Positions 54,246 to 63,079 of a stretch of 64,000 nucleotides of DNA are shown here, piece after piece. The stretch spans positions 94,932-158,931 of the forward strand of contig JAFVXI010000026.1 in the NCBI GenBank assembly GCA_017501245.1, read 5' to 3'. The notes below the pieces were generated by a model. The model ran no database searches and was not told the origin of the DNA. It was given only the letters and a program-made list of their open reading frames with translations. Position numbers and translations under genes: made by a program. Each line of letters begins with the position of its first letter. The first letter of the stretch is position 1. The DNA comes from Clostridia bacterium (GTDB lineage: Bacteria; Bacillota; Clostridia; Oscillospirales; CAG-272).

Positions 54246-55580
54246 ATGTCTAAACCCATAGTTGCCATCGTCGGCAGGCCCAACGTCGGCAAGTCAACGC
54301 TTTTCAATAAGCTGATAGGCGAGAGGCGCTCGATCGTTGAGGATATCCCGGGCGTCACCCGTGATCGCATCTATGCCGAGGCGGAATGGCGCGATCACAG
54401 ATTTATCCTCATCGACACCGGAGGAATTGAGCCTAAAAGCGACGACACCATACTTAAGCAGATGAGAAATCAGGCTGAGATGGCTATCGCCTCTGCAAGC
54501 GTAATTATTTTTATGTGCGATATCAGAGCAGGGCTCGTTGCCGATGACAGAGATATTGCCATTATGCTTAAAAAGTCGGGCAAGCCCATCATCCTTGCCG
54601 TCAATAAGATCGACAGAGTGGGCGACGTTCCCTTCGAGTTTTACGAGTTTTACGAGCTCGGCTTTGAGAAGGAGCCTATTGCGCTCTCATCTCTTCACGG
54701 CTCCGGCACGGGCGATCTGCTTGACGCAGTTATCGAGGAGTGCGATTTCGGAGACGGTGAGGAGGATGACGAGGGTGTCATCAACGTTGCCGTTATCGGT
54801 AAGCCCAATGCTGGCAAGTCCTCGATCATAAACCGTATGTGCGGCGAGGAGCGCGTTATCGTTTCGGATATAGCGGGCACGACGAGAGACGCCGTCGACA
54901 CCCGTGTTGAAAACGATCACGGAATTTACAACTTTATTGATACGGCAGGCATCAGGCGCCACTCCAAGGTCGAGGACAGAATAGAGAAGTTCAGCGTACT
55001 CAGAGCAAAGATGGCTGTCGAGCGCGCCGACGTTTGCTTACTTATGATCGACGCTAACGACGGCGTCACCGAGCAGGACGAAAAGATAGCGGGCATCGCC
55101 CACGAGGCGGGCAAGTCTGTCATCATCGTTATCAATAAGTGGGATGCCGTGGAAAAGGATAATCACACGGTCTCCGAGTATAACAAAAGGATACGCGTAT
55201 CTCTCGGATATATGACCTACGCTCCTATCATTTACGTGTCGGCTCTCACGGGTCAAAGATGTGCAAACATCTACGAAATGATAAATAATGTTTACAATGA
55301 GGCGCATAAACGTATCACGACCGGTATGCTTAACGACCTTCTTAACGATGCTATGACGAGAGTTCAGCCCCCATCCGATAAGGGCAAGAGGTTGAAGATC
55401 TATTATATGACCCAGACCTCTGTTGTGCCCCCCACCTTCGTCATTTTCTGCAACTCCGAGGAGCTGTTCCATTTCTCCTATCAGCGCTATCTTGAAAATT
55501 GCCTGAGGGATACCTTCGGCTTTACCGGGACACCCATAAGGCTCGTTATCAGGCAGAAGGGTGACGATTACAGACAGTAA
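54246..55580 (+). CDS. der: Ribosome biogenesis GTPase Der (EngA)
   Basis: 444 aa with two tandem GTPase domains: GRPNVGKST and NKIDRVG in the first, GKPNAGKSS and NKWDAVE in the second, then a KH-like C-terminal domain. Acts in 50S subunit maturation. ATG 54246 has AAAGGAA upstream; an in-frame start at 54216 overlaps the DUF512 end but has no site. Confidence 0.96.
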   Translation: MSKPIVAIVGRPNVGKSTLFNKLIGERRSIVEDIPGVTRDRIYAEAEWRDHRFILIDTGGIEPKSDDTILKQMRNQAEMAIASASVIIFMCDIRAGLVADDRDIAIMLKKSGKPIILAVNKIDRVGDVPFEFYEFYELGFEKEPIALSSLHGSGTGDLLDAVIEECDFGDGEEDDEGVINVAVIGKPNAGKSSIINRMCGEERVIVSDIAGTTRDAVDTRVENDHGIYNFIDTAGIRRHSKVEDRIEKFSVLRAKMAVERADVCLLMIDANDGVTEQDEKIAGIAHEAGKSVIIVINKWDAVEKDNHTVSEYNKRIRVSLGYMTYAPIIYVSALTGQRCANIYEMINNVYNEAHKRITTGMLNDLLNDAMTRVQPPSDKGKRLKIYYMTQTSVVPPTFVIFCNSEELFHFSYQRYLENCLRDTFGFTGTPIRLVIRQKGDDYRQ

Positions 55581-56885
<1,305 letters not shown>

Positions 56886-56908
56886 AGTTTACAAAAGGAG
56901 ATAAAAAC

Positions 56909-57472
56909 GTGAAAATTCTTAATTTAATTGCTAAGACACGCTCCGTCCGCAGATATAAAGAGGACGAGAAGGTTTCGATGAAAAAGCTTATGTATATAGC
57001 AGAAGCTGCAAGAGTCGTCGGCTCTGCAGGAAACAGGCAGAGGCTCCGTCTCCTTCTTGTAAATGACGAAAGATGCGACGAGATATTCAAAGAGATAAGA
57101 TTTGCATCGTACCTTGATTGGAATGGGCCGGAGGTAGGTCAGCGTCCCGCTGCTTATATCGTGGTCATGACGGCTGAGGAGCCCGACACCAACCTTTCCA
57201 TTGACATCGGCATCGCAGCTCAGGCAATGCTTATGACCGCAACCGAGGAGAAGCTCGGAGGATGTATGTTCCGCAGCTTCGACCGCGAGAAGCTTGGAGC
57301 AATTCTCGGTAAGCAGCCTTATATGCCTGCCCTCGTTATCTCTATCGGCACTCCCGACGAGGTTGTTATTCTCCAGGATAAAAGGCCTGGTGACGACCGC
57401 CCTTATTACAGAGACGTCTACGACCATCATCTCGTTCCCAAGATCGATATTGACACTCTCGTGCTTGAATAA
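56909..57472 (+). CDS. Nitroreductase family protein
   Basis: 187-aa FMN-binding oxidoreductase. Family motifs: TRSVRRYKEDEKVS, VVGSAGNRQRLRL (FMN contact region), IDIGIAAQAMLMTATEEKLGGC and IGTPDEVV. The substrate is unknown. AAAGGAG precedes the start; same-strand run with obg, ended by the terminator at 57485. Confidence 0.86.
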   Translation: MKILNLIAKTRSVRRYKEDEKVSMKKLMYIAEAARVVGSAGNRQRLRLLLVNDERCDEIFKEIRFASYLDWNGPEVGQRPAAYIVVMTAEEPDTNLSIDIGIAAQAMLMTATEEKLGGCMFRSFDREKLGAILGKQPYMPALVISIGTPDEVVILQDKRPGDDRPYYRDVYDHHLVPKIDIDTLVLE

Positions 57473-57484
57473 TCAATGATTAAA

Positions 57485-57525
57485 GCGGCTGTTTGCAAAC
57501 AATTATTTGCAAACAGCCGCTTTTT
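57485..57525. terminator. Bidirectional terminator
   Basis: GCGGCTGTTTGCAAA and TTTGCAAACAGCCGC form a perfect 15-bp stem with a 6-nt loop, then TTTTT. It abuts the gpr stop on the minus strand. Confidence 0.93.
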
Positions 57526-58377
57526 CTATCTTAAAATGCCAAAAGCTTGGTTTATCCCACCCGAGATGATTTTTGCCGCTACGTTAACTGTTTCGTCTAT
57601 ATCCTTAGGGCAAACCAGCATTCCGGAGGTGGGAGCCTCCCCCTCGCCCTCGACGAGCAGCTTAGAATCGATGACGGTCGGCACCCCGATCGAAATAACG
57701 GGCGCGCCCATCAGATCCTCGTCTATCGCTCTCTCGTGCGACCCTACTCCCGAGCCCGGGTGTATACCCGTATCGCAAAACTGTATGGTCGTTCCGAGTC
57801 TCTTTGGCGATCTCGCAGCCAGGCTGTCTATCGCTATTACGAGGCTTGGGCAGATCCTCTCCGCCAGCCCTCCGACTACGTCTGCCGTCTCTATTCCGCC
57901 CTGACCCCTTACGCCGGGAACGATTACCGCTACCTCGGAGCAGGAAAGCGCGTCGAACATCTCCTTGTCGGTTTTTGCTATATGCATCGTTGGCTCTATT
58001 CTGGATGCGGCACGGGGTCCTACCGCATCTGGTGTAAGCTCGCTGTTTCCGAGCCCGATTACTAGCACTCGGTGGGGCGATATCCTGTTTTTCTCGCAGA
58101 GCTTGCATAGCTCCCTTGAAACGGCGTCCTCCGCATCCTCAATATCAACCGAGTCTAATTCTCCCATAGGGGGAAGTGTAAGAGTGTCGTAGCTCCCTTT
58201 AGGTCTGCCGATCTCTCTTTCCGCATCCTCGCTCATTACTCTGATTCGCTCCCAGTGCCCTACGATCTCTTCGTCCTTCTTGTATTCTATCCCGGGGCAC
58301 AGCACGTCTGCACGCCGCCTCTCCATGGCAAGATCAGAGTTAAATCTTCCGACTCTTCCGTATCTTTTGTTTTCCAT
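57526..58377 (-). CDS. gpr: Germination protease (GPR)
   Basis: 283-aa aspartyl-type endopeptidase that degrades small acid-soluble spore proteins at germination. The N-terminus has the proform-like RFNSDLAMERRRAD segment, followed by VIGLGNSELTPDAVGPRAA, VPGVRGQGGIETADVVGG and AIDSLAARSPKRLGTTIQ. AGGAGG lies 4 bases before the ATG. Its presence argues strongly for sporulation. A candidate SigG promoter lies upstream. Confidence 0.95.
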   Translation of the reverse strand: MENKRYGRVGRFNSDLAMERRRADVLCPGIEYKKDEEIVGHWERIRVMSEDAEREIGRPKGSYDTLTLPPMGELDSVDIEDAEDAVSRELCKLCEKNRISPHRVLVIGLGNSELTPDAVGPRAASRIEPTMHIAKTDKEMFDALSCSEVAVIVPGVRGQGGIETADVVGGLAERICPSLVIAIDSLAARSPKRLGTTIQFCDTGIHPGSGVGSHERAIDEDLMGAPVISIGVPTVIDSKLLVEGEGEAPTSGMLVCPKDIDETVNVAAKIISGGINQAFGILR

Positions 58378-58460
58378 ACGTCCTCCTGTATTTGGTTTAT
58401 ATGAGGATTATTCCCGACTTTTGATTTTTTAAGCAGTAAGCTGTCGCTATTCGTGTTCAT

Positions 58461-58489
58461 TTGAATGAAAATATTACACAAATTTATGC
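58461..58489 (-). promoter_or_regulatory. Candidate SigG promoter of gpr
   Basis: On the minus strand GCATA (58489-58485), 17-nt spacer, CATTCAA (58467-58461). This matches GHATR-N18-CATHMTA with one -10 mismatch and a spacer one base short. gpr is a forespore gene in Bacillus. Confidence 0.45.
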
Positions 58490-58538
58490 TTCAAATATTG
58501 TGCAAATAACCGAAAAAGCGACATATTTGATTTAATCG

Positions 58539-58567
58539 TTGAAAATACACTTCTATTATGTTAAAAT
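58539..58567 (+). promoter_or_regulatory. SigA promoter of the OppA-like gene
   Basis: TTGAAA (58539-58544), 17-nt spacer, TAAAAT (58562-58567). Confidence 0.78.
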
Positions 58568-58616
58568 ATATAAGCATAATTATTTTCGCAAAATAAACAG
58601 TGTTCCAGGAGGAATT

Positions 58617-60335
58617 ATGAAAAAGTTTGTCAGCATGCTTCTCGTGCTTGCGATGATTTCCTGCGTGGCATTTTCGCTTGCGGGATGCGGCGCACCCGAG
58701 GATGACGGCGCTCACATTTCGGTATATCTCGGTAACGAGGTCTATGACTTCGACCCCACCGATTATTACGTTGACAGCAATGCCGAGCAGCTTATGAGCC
58801 TTCTCTTTGAGCCGCTCTTCAAGCTCGAAAAGGGTAAGCTTGTTAACGGCGTTGCAGAGTCTTACAAGGTTGACCGCGAGCTTCGCAAGATCGTCATCAC
58901 CCTTCGTGAGACCTATTGGTCAAACAATACGAGAGTAAAGGCGGCAGACTTTGTATATGCGTGGTCCGAGCGCCTGCTCAACCCCAATAACGCTAACCCT
59001 GCAGCTGCGCTCCTTTATGATATTGAGAATGCTGCCGGCATCAAGAGCGGAACTCTCAGCCCCGCAGAGCTTAAGGCTGAGGCTACCGACGTTTACGAGC
59101 TTACCATCACCTACCGCGAGGGGGCTGACTACGAGCAGCTTCTCCGTAATCTCGCCAGCGTTGCCACCGCTCCCATCCGTCAGTCCGCCGCTGAAACTGC
59201 GATCAACTATTGGTCTAAGGTCATTACCAGCGTCGTTACTAACGGTCCCTTCAGAGTTGCTAATTACGACACGCTTGAGTCCGCCCTCGTCCTTGCGAGA
59301 AACAACGGTTATCATCAGCCCTACGACGTAGAGAACTACGTCACCAAGGTTACCCCCGGCATGCTCGTCGGATTTACCACGGCGATCGGCGACACCGTTG
59401 AGGTCTCTTATTCGGACATCACCGACAAGACCGTTTTCTATCTTGCCGACGCTCCTCTTTCCGAGAGGCTCGCAAATAAAGACAAGGCTGTTGTGGCAGA
59501 CGACACCTCTGTTTATACCTACGTTTTCAACACCGAGCGTGAGCTCTTCAAGATCCCCGAGGTAAGGCTGGCGCTTTCCCTCGCCATCGACCGCCAGGCT
59601 ATTATTGATGCTATCGGCTTTGGCAAGGCGGCAGACGGCTTCGTTCCCGACGTCTCCGGAGGCTCCTCCGCTGATCTTATTGCAAAGACCGCAAAGACTC
59701 TGGAGGCAGAGGCGCTTCTTGCTGACGTTGATTTCACCGGCATCAACAAGTCCTTCACCCTCACCGTTGCGGCAGACGAGGAGAGCCTTAAGATCGCTGA
59801 GCTTGTTAAGGGCGCTTGGGATGCCCTCGGCTTTAACGTAAAGATCGAGAGCGAGACCGTCATCAGCAACACCGTCGGCTCGGATGAGGACACCTTCGAG
59901 ATCCTCGATTCCGGCATCCAGGCGGCAGTTAAGCGTGCTTCTCTCGGTGAGCGTGATTTCGACGTTATAGCCGTTGATTGGCAGACCTACACCGACGATG
60001 CCTTCGTGGCTCTCGCATCTCTCTCCGGTCATATGAACGGATGCGGCAGAGTCCTTCCCGACGGCGGCGCAAGAACCTCCATCACGGGCTGGGCTGACGA
60101 GGACTATGATTATTACATCTCCGCTGCATATAAGTCCTCCGGTGAGGAAAGAGCGGCTGCCCTCGCCTCTGCTGAGGCTTATCTTTGCGAAGAGATGCCC
60201 GTTATTCCCCTTGTCTTCAACCAGAGCTTCGCTTTCGTGAGCTCCGAGCTTTCGGGTGTCACCTTCGACAGCCTTGGAAACGCCGTGCTCACCAGAGTCT
60301 CGCAGAAGAACTACAAGAATTATCTCGAAGAATAA
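58617..60335 (+). CDS. Peptide ABC transporter substrate-binding lipoprotein (OppA-like)
   Basis: 572 aa. A lipoprotein signal with lipobox LAGC (Cys near residue 24) precedes an SBP_bac_5 fold: FDPTDYYVDSNAEQLMSLLFEPL, NNTRVKAADFVYAWSERLLNP, FNTERELFKIPEVRLALSLAIDR. AGGAGG precedes ATG 58617. No permease or ATPase gene is nearby, so it is an orphan receptor relying on subunits elsewhere. Confidence 0.9.
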   Translation: MKKFVSMLLVLAMISCVAFSLAGCGAPEDDGAHISVYLGNEVYDFDPTDYYVDSNAEQLMSLLFEPLFKLEKGKLVNGVAESYKVDRELRKIVITLRETYWSNNTRVKAADFVYAWSERLLNPNNANPAAALLYDIENAAGIKSGTLSPAELKAEATDVYELTITYREGADYEQLLRNLASVATAPIRQSAAETAINYWSKVITSVVTNGPFRVANYDTLESALVLARNNGYHQPYDVENYVTKVTPGMLVGFTTAIGDTVEVSYSDITDKTVFYLADAPLSERLANKDKAVVADDTSVYTYVFNTERELFKIPEVRLALSLAIDRQAIIDAIGFGKAADGFVPDVSGGSSADLIAKTAKTLEAEALLADVDFTGINKSFTLTVAADEESLKIAELVKGAWDALGFNVKIESETVISNTVGSDEDTFEILDSGIQAAVKRASLGERDFDVIAVDWQTYTDDAFVALASLSGHMNGCGRVLPDGGARTSITGWADEDYDYYISAAYKSSGEERAAALASAEAYLCEEMPVIPLVFNQSFAFVSSELSGVTFDSLGNAVLTRVSQKNYKNYLEE

Positions 60336-60346
60336 GAAATAAACTG

Positions 60347-60380
60347 ATAACCGCGGTGTGTCTATGACGCCCGCGGTTAT
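60347..60380 (+). terminator. Weak terminator-like hairpin
   Basis: ATAACCGCGG and CCGCGGTTAT pair (10 bp) across a 14-nt loop, but the following TAAAT is not a strong T-run. It lies between the receptor gene and the DUF4364 gene. Confidence 0.5.
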
Positions 60381-60394
60381 TAAATGGAGAGCAA

Positions 60395-60949
60395 ATGAGA
60401 AAGCGCAGAGATCTGATCCTGAAAACCGAGACCGATATTAAGGTTTTTCTTCTTTTCTTATTAGATAACATAGGCTATCCCGTCGAGTACGAGGTGCTTT
60501 TGTCTATCGTAGAGGAAAATACCGATGATATTTCCCTCGATTACGTCGAGTGCCTTGAGCGCCTCGTCGAGTCCGGGCATATCGAGCTTGATATGCTTGA
60601 TAAGGATAGATATTATTCCATAACCTCCAAGGGTCGTATGGTCGCCTCCGAGCTCTACGACACGATCGATAAGGGCTTCCGTGAGCGCAGCCTTCGCTCG
60701 GCTATCAGATATATTTCCCTGACCGACAGCGGCAGAAGCATTAACGCCTTCATCACCGAGACCGAGAGCAAAAGATATATCGTAACCATGCAGGCGCACG
60801 ATAGGTTCGGCGAGGTTATGAGTGTTTCCGTAACCGTTAATTCCCGTGAGGAGGCGGAGGCGATAAAGAAGAACTACGAGGCTAAGCCCGAGGGCGTTTA
60901 CCGCGGCGTTTTATTCTCCGTGACGGGAAAGCTCGAGTATATGAAATAA
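60395..60949 (+). CDS. DUF4364 family protein
   Basis: 184 aa. A winged-helix-like N-terminal part (about 1-90: KVFLLFLLDNIGYPVEYEVLLSIV, YSITSKGRMVASEL) precedes a mixed domain with repeated strands. The family is widespread in Clostridia and looks like a transcriptional regulator, but its targets are unknown. GGAG precedes the ATG. Confidence 0.8.
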   Translation: MRKRRDLILKTETDIKVFLLFLLDNIGYPVEYEVLLSIVEENTDDISLDYVECLERLVESGHIELDMLDKDRYYSITSKGRMVASELYDTIDKGFRERSLRSAIRYISLTDSGRSINAFITETESKRYIVTMQAHDRFGEVMSVSVTVNSREEAEAIKKNYEAKPEGVYRGVLFSVTGKLEYMK

Positions 60950-60954
60950 TGAGA

Positions 60955-60991
60955 CTGCCACACTCTCCCGAGGGTGTGGCAGGGCTTTTTT
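60955..60991 (+). terminator. Terminator after DUF4364
   Basis: CTGCCACACTCT and AGGGTGTGGCAG form a 12-bp stem (one G-U) with loop CCCG, followed by GGCTTTTTT. Confidence 0.9.
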
Positions 60992-61105
60992 GGAGCTTTC
61001 TATCAAATTTGTCAATTTTTGTTTCTTTCTACAAATCTTTGCAACACAAAAACTGATTTTTTGTAAAAAATATAGAAAAATTGTATCTTTTTTTTTACAA
61101 AACCC

Positions 61106-61134
61106 TTGACAAAGGAAAAATATAGGAATATAAT
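61106..61134 (+). promoter_or_regulatory. Perfect SigA promoter of the sigma-factor gene
   Basis: TTGACA (61106-61111), 17-nt spacer, TATAAT (61129-61134), preceded by an A/T-rich tract that could serve as an UP element. Confidence 0.9.
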
Positions 61135-61162
61135 TATGCTATCGAGATAATATGGTGGATTT

Positions 61163-61705
61163 TTGTTTATGCAGGATGAATTATCACTCGTCGTTAAAGC
61201 TAAAAGCGGAGATGAGGATTCCTTTTCCGAGCTGGTAGCCTTATATCAGCCTATGCTGGAGGGGCTCACGCTCAGATATTCGCTTGACCACGACGAGGTG
61301 TATTCGGATCTTTGCATGGCTCTTTTCCGTGCGGTCCAGAGCTTTGATGCCACGAAGGATGGGATCACCTTTGGTCTGTATGCAAAGATTTTATGCAAGA
61401 ATCAGATCTACGATCTCCTCAGGGCGAAGGGCAGAGATCCCAGGGTGGATTTTGAAACCGACGTTGACGCTATCGCATACGATGGCGATCTTGAGGCAGA
61501 GCTTATCCTCAAGGAGGAGACGGAGGCGTTCCGCAGAGATGCACGCAGCCTGTTATCGAGGTATGAGTATTCCATACTTATCAAGTGGCTTGAAGGGGAC
61601 AAGACCTCTGATATAGCTGCATCGCTTGAGGTTTCACCGAAGTCGGTCGACAACGCAAAGGCGAGAATACGAAAAAAGCTCAGAGAGGGCCTCCGCCCCG
61701 AGTGA
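61163..61705 (+). CDS. Sigma-70 family factor, SigH-like
   Basis: 180 aa from TTG 61163 (178 aa from ATG 61169; GGTGG at 61154-61158 fits the TTG better, so the start is uncertain). Sigma region 2 is about residues 20-85 (YSDLCMALFRAVQSFDATKDGITFGLYA), region 4 about 125-175 (SDIAASLEVSPKSVDNAKARIRKKL). The size and lack of regions 1 and 3 fit the SigH/Spo0H group. In Bacillus, sigH lies close to cysS and rlmB, and both are in this window. Identity as SigH is inferred, not proven. Confidence 0.75.
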   Translation: MFMQDELSLVVKAKSGDEDSFSELVALYQPMLEGLTLRYSLDHDEVYSDLCMALFRAVQSFDATKDGITFGLYAKILCKNQIYDLLRAKGRDPRVDFETDVDAIAYDGDLEAELILKEETEAFRRDARSLLSRYEYSILIKWLEGDKTSDIAASLEVSPKSVDNAKARIRKKLREGLRPE

Positions 61706-61723
61706 GCGCAACTATGTTTATAT

Positions 61724-61791
61724 GCCCATGTAGCTTAAGGGAGAGCGTTGGTTTACTACTAAAGGCGTCGGTTTAAATCCGTCTAAGGGCA
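61724..61791 (+). ncRNA. Degenerate tRNA-like element (pseudo-tRNA)
   Basis: A near-cloverleaf of 67-68 nt. Acceptor GCCCATG/TAAGGGC (one A-A mismatch, one G-U), linker TA, D-arm GCTT-AAGGGA-GAGC, anticodon arm TTGGT-TTACT-ACTAA, variable AGGC, T-arm GTCGG-TTTAAAT-CCGTC, then A-tract with no CCA. The anticodon loop has 5 nt instead of 7 and the D loop is short, so normal decoding is unlikely. It lies 18 bases after the sigma gene and may be a relic or a structured RNA. Confidence 0.55.
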
Positions 61792-61819
61792 AAAAATATA
61801 CTCAAGAGGTAAAGAAAGC

Positions 61820-62101
61820 ATGTACCAGGACGAGACATTGAAGTGTAGAGATTGTGGCAACGAGTTCGTGTTCACCGCAGGTGAGCAGGAGTTCTATGCA
61901 TCTAAGGGATTTGAGAACAAGCCCTCCAGATGCAAGGAGTGCCGTGCTGCAAAGAAGAACGCAGCAAGAGGCGAGCGTGAGATGTTCGCTGCAGTCTGCG
62001 CAGAGTGCGGTAACGAGTGCCAAGTGCCCTTCAAGCCCACCGAGGGTAAGCCTGTTTATTGCAGCGAGTGCTTCGCTGCAAAGAGAGAAGCAAACGCTTA
62101 A
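61820..62101 (+). CDS. Small double zinc-ribbon protein (zf-trcl type)
   Basis: 93 aa with two zinc-binding modules: LKCRDCGNEFVFTAGEQEFY plus CKECR (about residues 8-41), and CAECGNECQVPFKP plus CSEC (about 61-87). This small basic protein is common in Clostridia; the function is unknown, with nucleic-acid binding suspected. Spacing from the AAGAGG site to the ATG is long (about 12). It follows the tRNA-like element by 28 bases and ends at a strong terminator. Confidence 0.85.
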   Translation: MYQDETLKCRDCGNEFVFTAGEQEFYASKGFENKPSRCKECRAAKKNAARGEREMFAAVCAECGNECQVPFKPTEGKPVYCSECFAAKREANA

Positions 62102-62114
62102 GACTTCCCGAATA

Positions 62115-62152
62115 AAAAGCCTGTCGATTTTCGGCAGGTTTTTTATTTTTTT
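62115..62152 (+). terminator. Terminator after the zinc-ribbon gene
   Basis: CCTGTCGA and TCGGCAGG form an 8-bp stem with loop TTT, followed by a T-rich tract (TTTTTTATTTTTTTT). It ends the sigma factor / tRNA-like / zinc-ribbon transcript. Confidence 0.9.
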
Positions 62153-62164
62153 TGCCTCTTTTAC

Positions 62165-62193
62165 TGTACAAACCGAATTGCTTATGTTATAAT
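62165..62193 (+). promoter_or_regulatory. Possible SigA promoter of rlmB
   Basis: TGTACA (62165-62170, four of six), 17-nt spacer, TATAAT (62188-62193). Confidence 0.5.
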
Positions 62194-62235
62194 TATTATG
62201 TATATATATGCGCAAAATATTGCGAGGAGATAAAA

Positions 62236-63066
62236 ATGGCAAATAAAGATAATAGAAGGTTCGACCGCGAGCGCCGCACAGCAGACGGAAGAAGGCGTGA
62301 GCGTGCAAGGGATGCTATGCCCGAGGTCGAGCTTGATGAAAATACAATAATTGGTAGAAACGCCGTTAAGGAGATCCTTGCCGGTGGCAGGGATATCGAC
62401 AAGCTTTACGTTGCATCCGGTGACAGAGAGGGCTCGATCAATCTCATCATCGGCATGGCTCGTGAGCGTGGCATTCCCATCATAGAGACCGAGCGCTCAA
62501 AGCTTGATAACATGGCGTGCGGAGGCAGGCATCAGGGCGTCGTAGCAATTGCCGCAGGGCATAGCTATTCTACCATAGATGAGATACTTGCTTATGCCGG
62601 GTCCCGAGGCGAGCAGCCCTTTATCGTCGTTTGCGACGGAGTTGAGGATCCCCATAACCTCGGCGCCATTATAAGAAGTGCCGAGTGTGCAGGTGCGCAC
62701 GGCGTCATCATTCCCAAAAGACGTGCCGTCGGGCTTACATCAACGGTCGTCAAGGCGTCGGCAGGAGCCCTTTCGCATATGATGATCTCCAAGGTAACGA
62801 ATATTGCCTCGACGATCGACGAGCTTAAGGAAAAGGGACTTTGGATCTATGCCGCCGATATGGATGGCACTCCCTATTATTCAACTGATATGAAGGGAGC
62901 GGTTGCGCTCGTTTTAGGCAGTGAGGGCTTCGGCATTTCAAGATTGGTAAAGGAAAAATGTGATTTCGTCGTTTCCATTCCGCTTTACGGTCAGGTGAAT
63001 TCCCTGAACGTCTCCTGCGCCGCAGCGATCCTTCTTACCGAAACCGCAAGACAGAGAAATTCTTAG
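62236..63066 (+). CDS. rlmB: 23S rRNA 2'-O-methyltransferase, RlmB/SpoU type
   Basis: 276 aa. A basic N-terminal extension (about 1-40, rich in Arg) leads to the substrate-binding domain (IIGRNAVKEILAGGRDIDKLYV) and the SPOUT core: VVCDGVEDPHNLGAIIRSAE, LVLGSEGFGISRLV, VSIPLYGQVNSLNVSCAAAILL (the SAM-binding knot). RlmB methylates G2251 of 23S rRNA in E. coli; the same target is inferred. ATG 62236 has GAGGAG upstream. Confidence 0.92.
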   Translation: MANKDNRRFDRERRTADGRRRERARDAMPEVELDENTIIGRNAVKEILAGGRDIDKLYVASGDREGSINLIIGMARERGIPIIETERSKLDNMACGGRHQGVVAIAAGHSYSTIDEILAYAGSRGEQPFIVVCDGVEDPHNLGAIIRSAECAGAHGVIIPKRRAVGLTSTVVKASAGALSHMMISKVTNIASTIDELKEKGLWIYAADMDGTPYYSTDMKGAVALVLGSEGFGISRLVKEKCDFVVSIPLYGQVNSLNVSCAAAILLTETARQRNS

Positions 63067-63079
63067 GAGGTACACCCCT

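Noticed and set aside
61724..61791. Functional tRNA gene
   Set aside because: The anticodon loop has 5 nt, the D loop is short, there is an acceptor mismatch and no CCA, so a normal decoding tRNA is unlikely; listed instead as tRNA-like.
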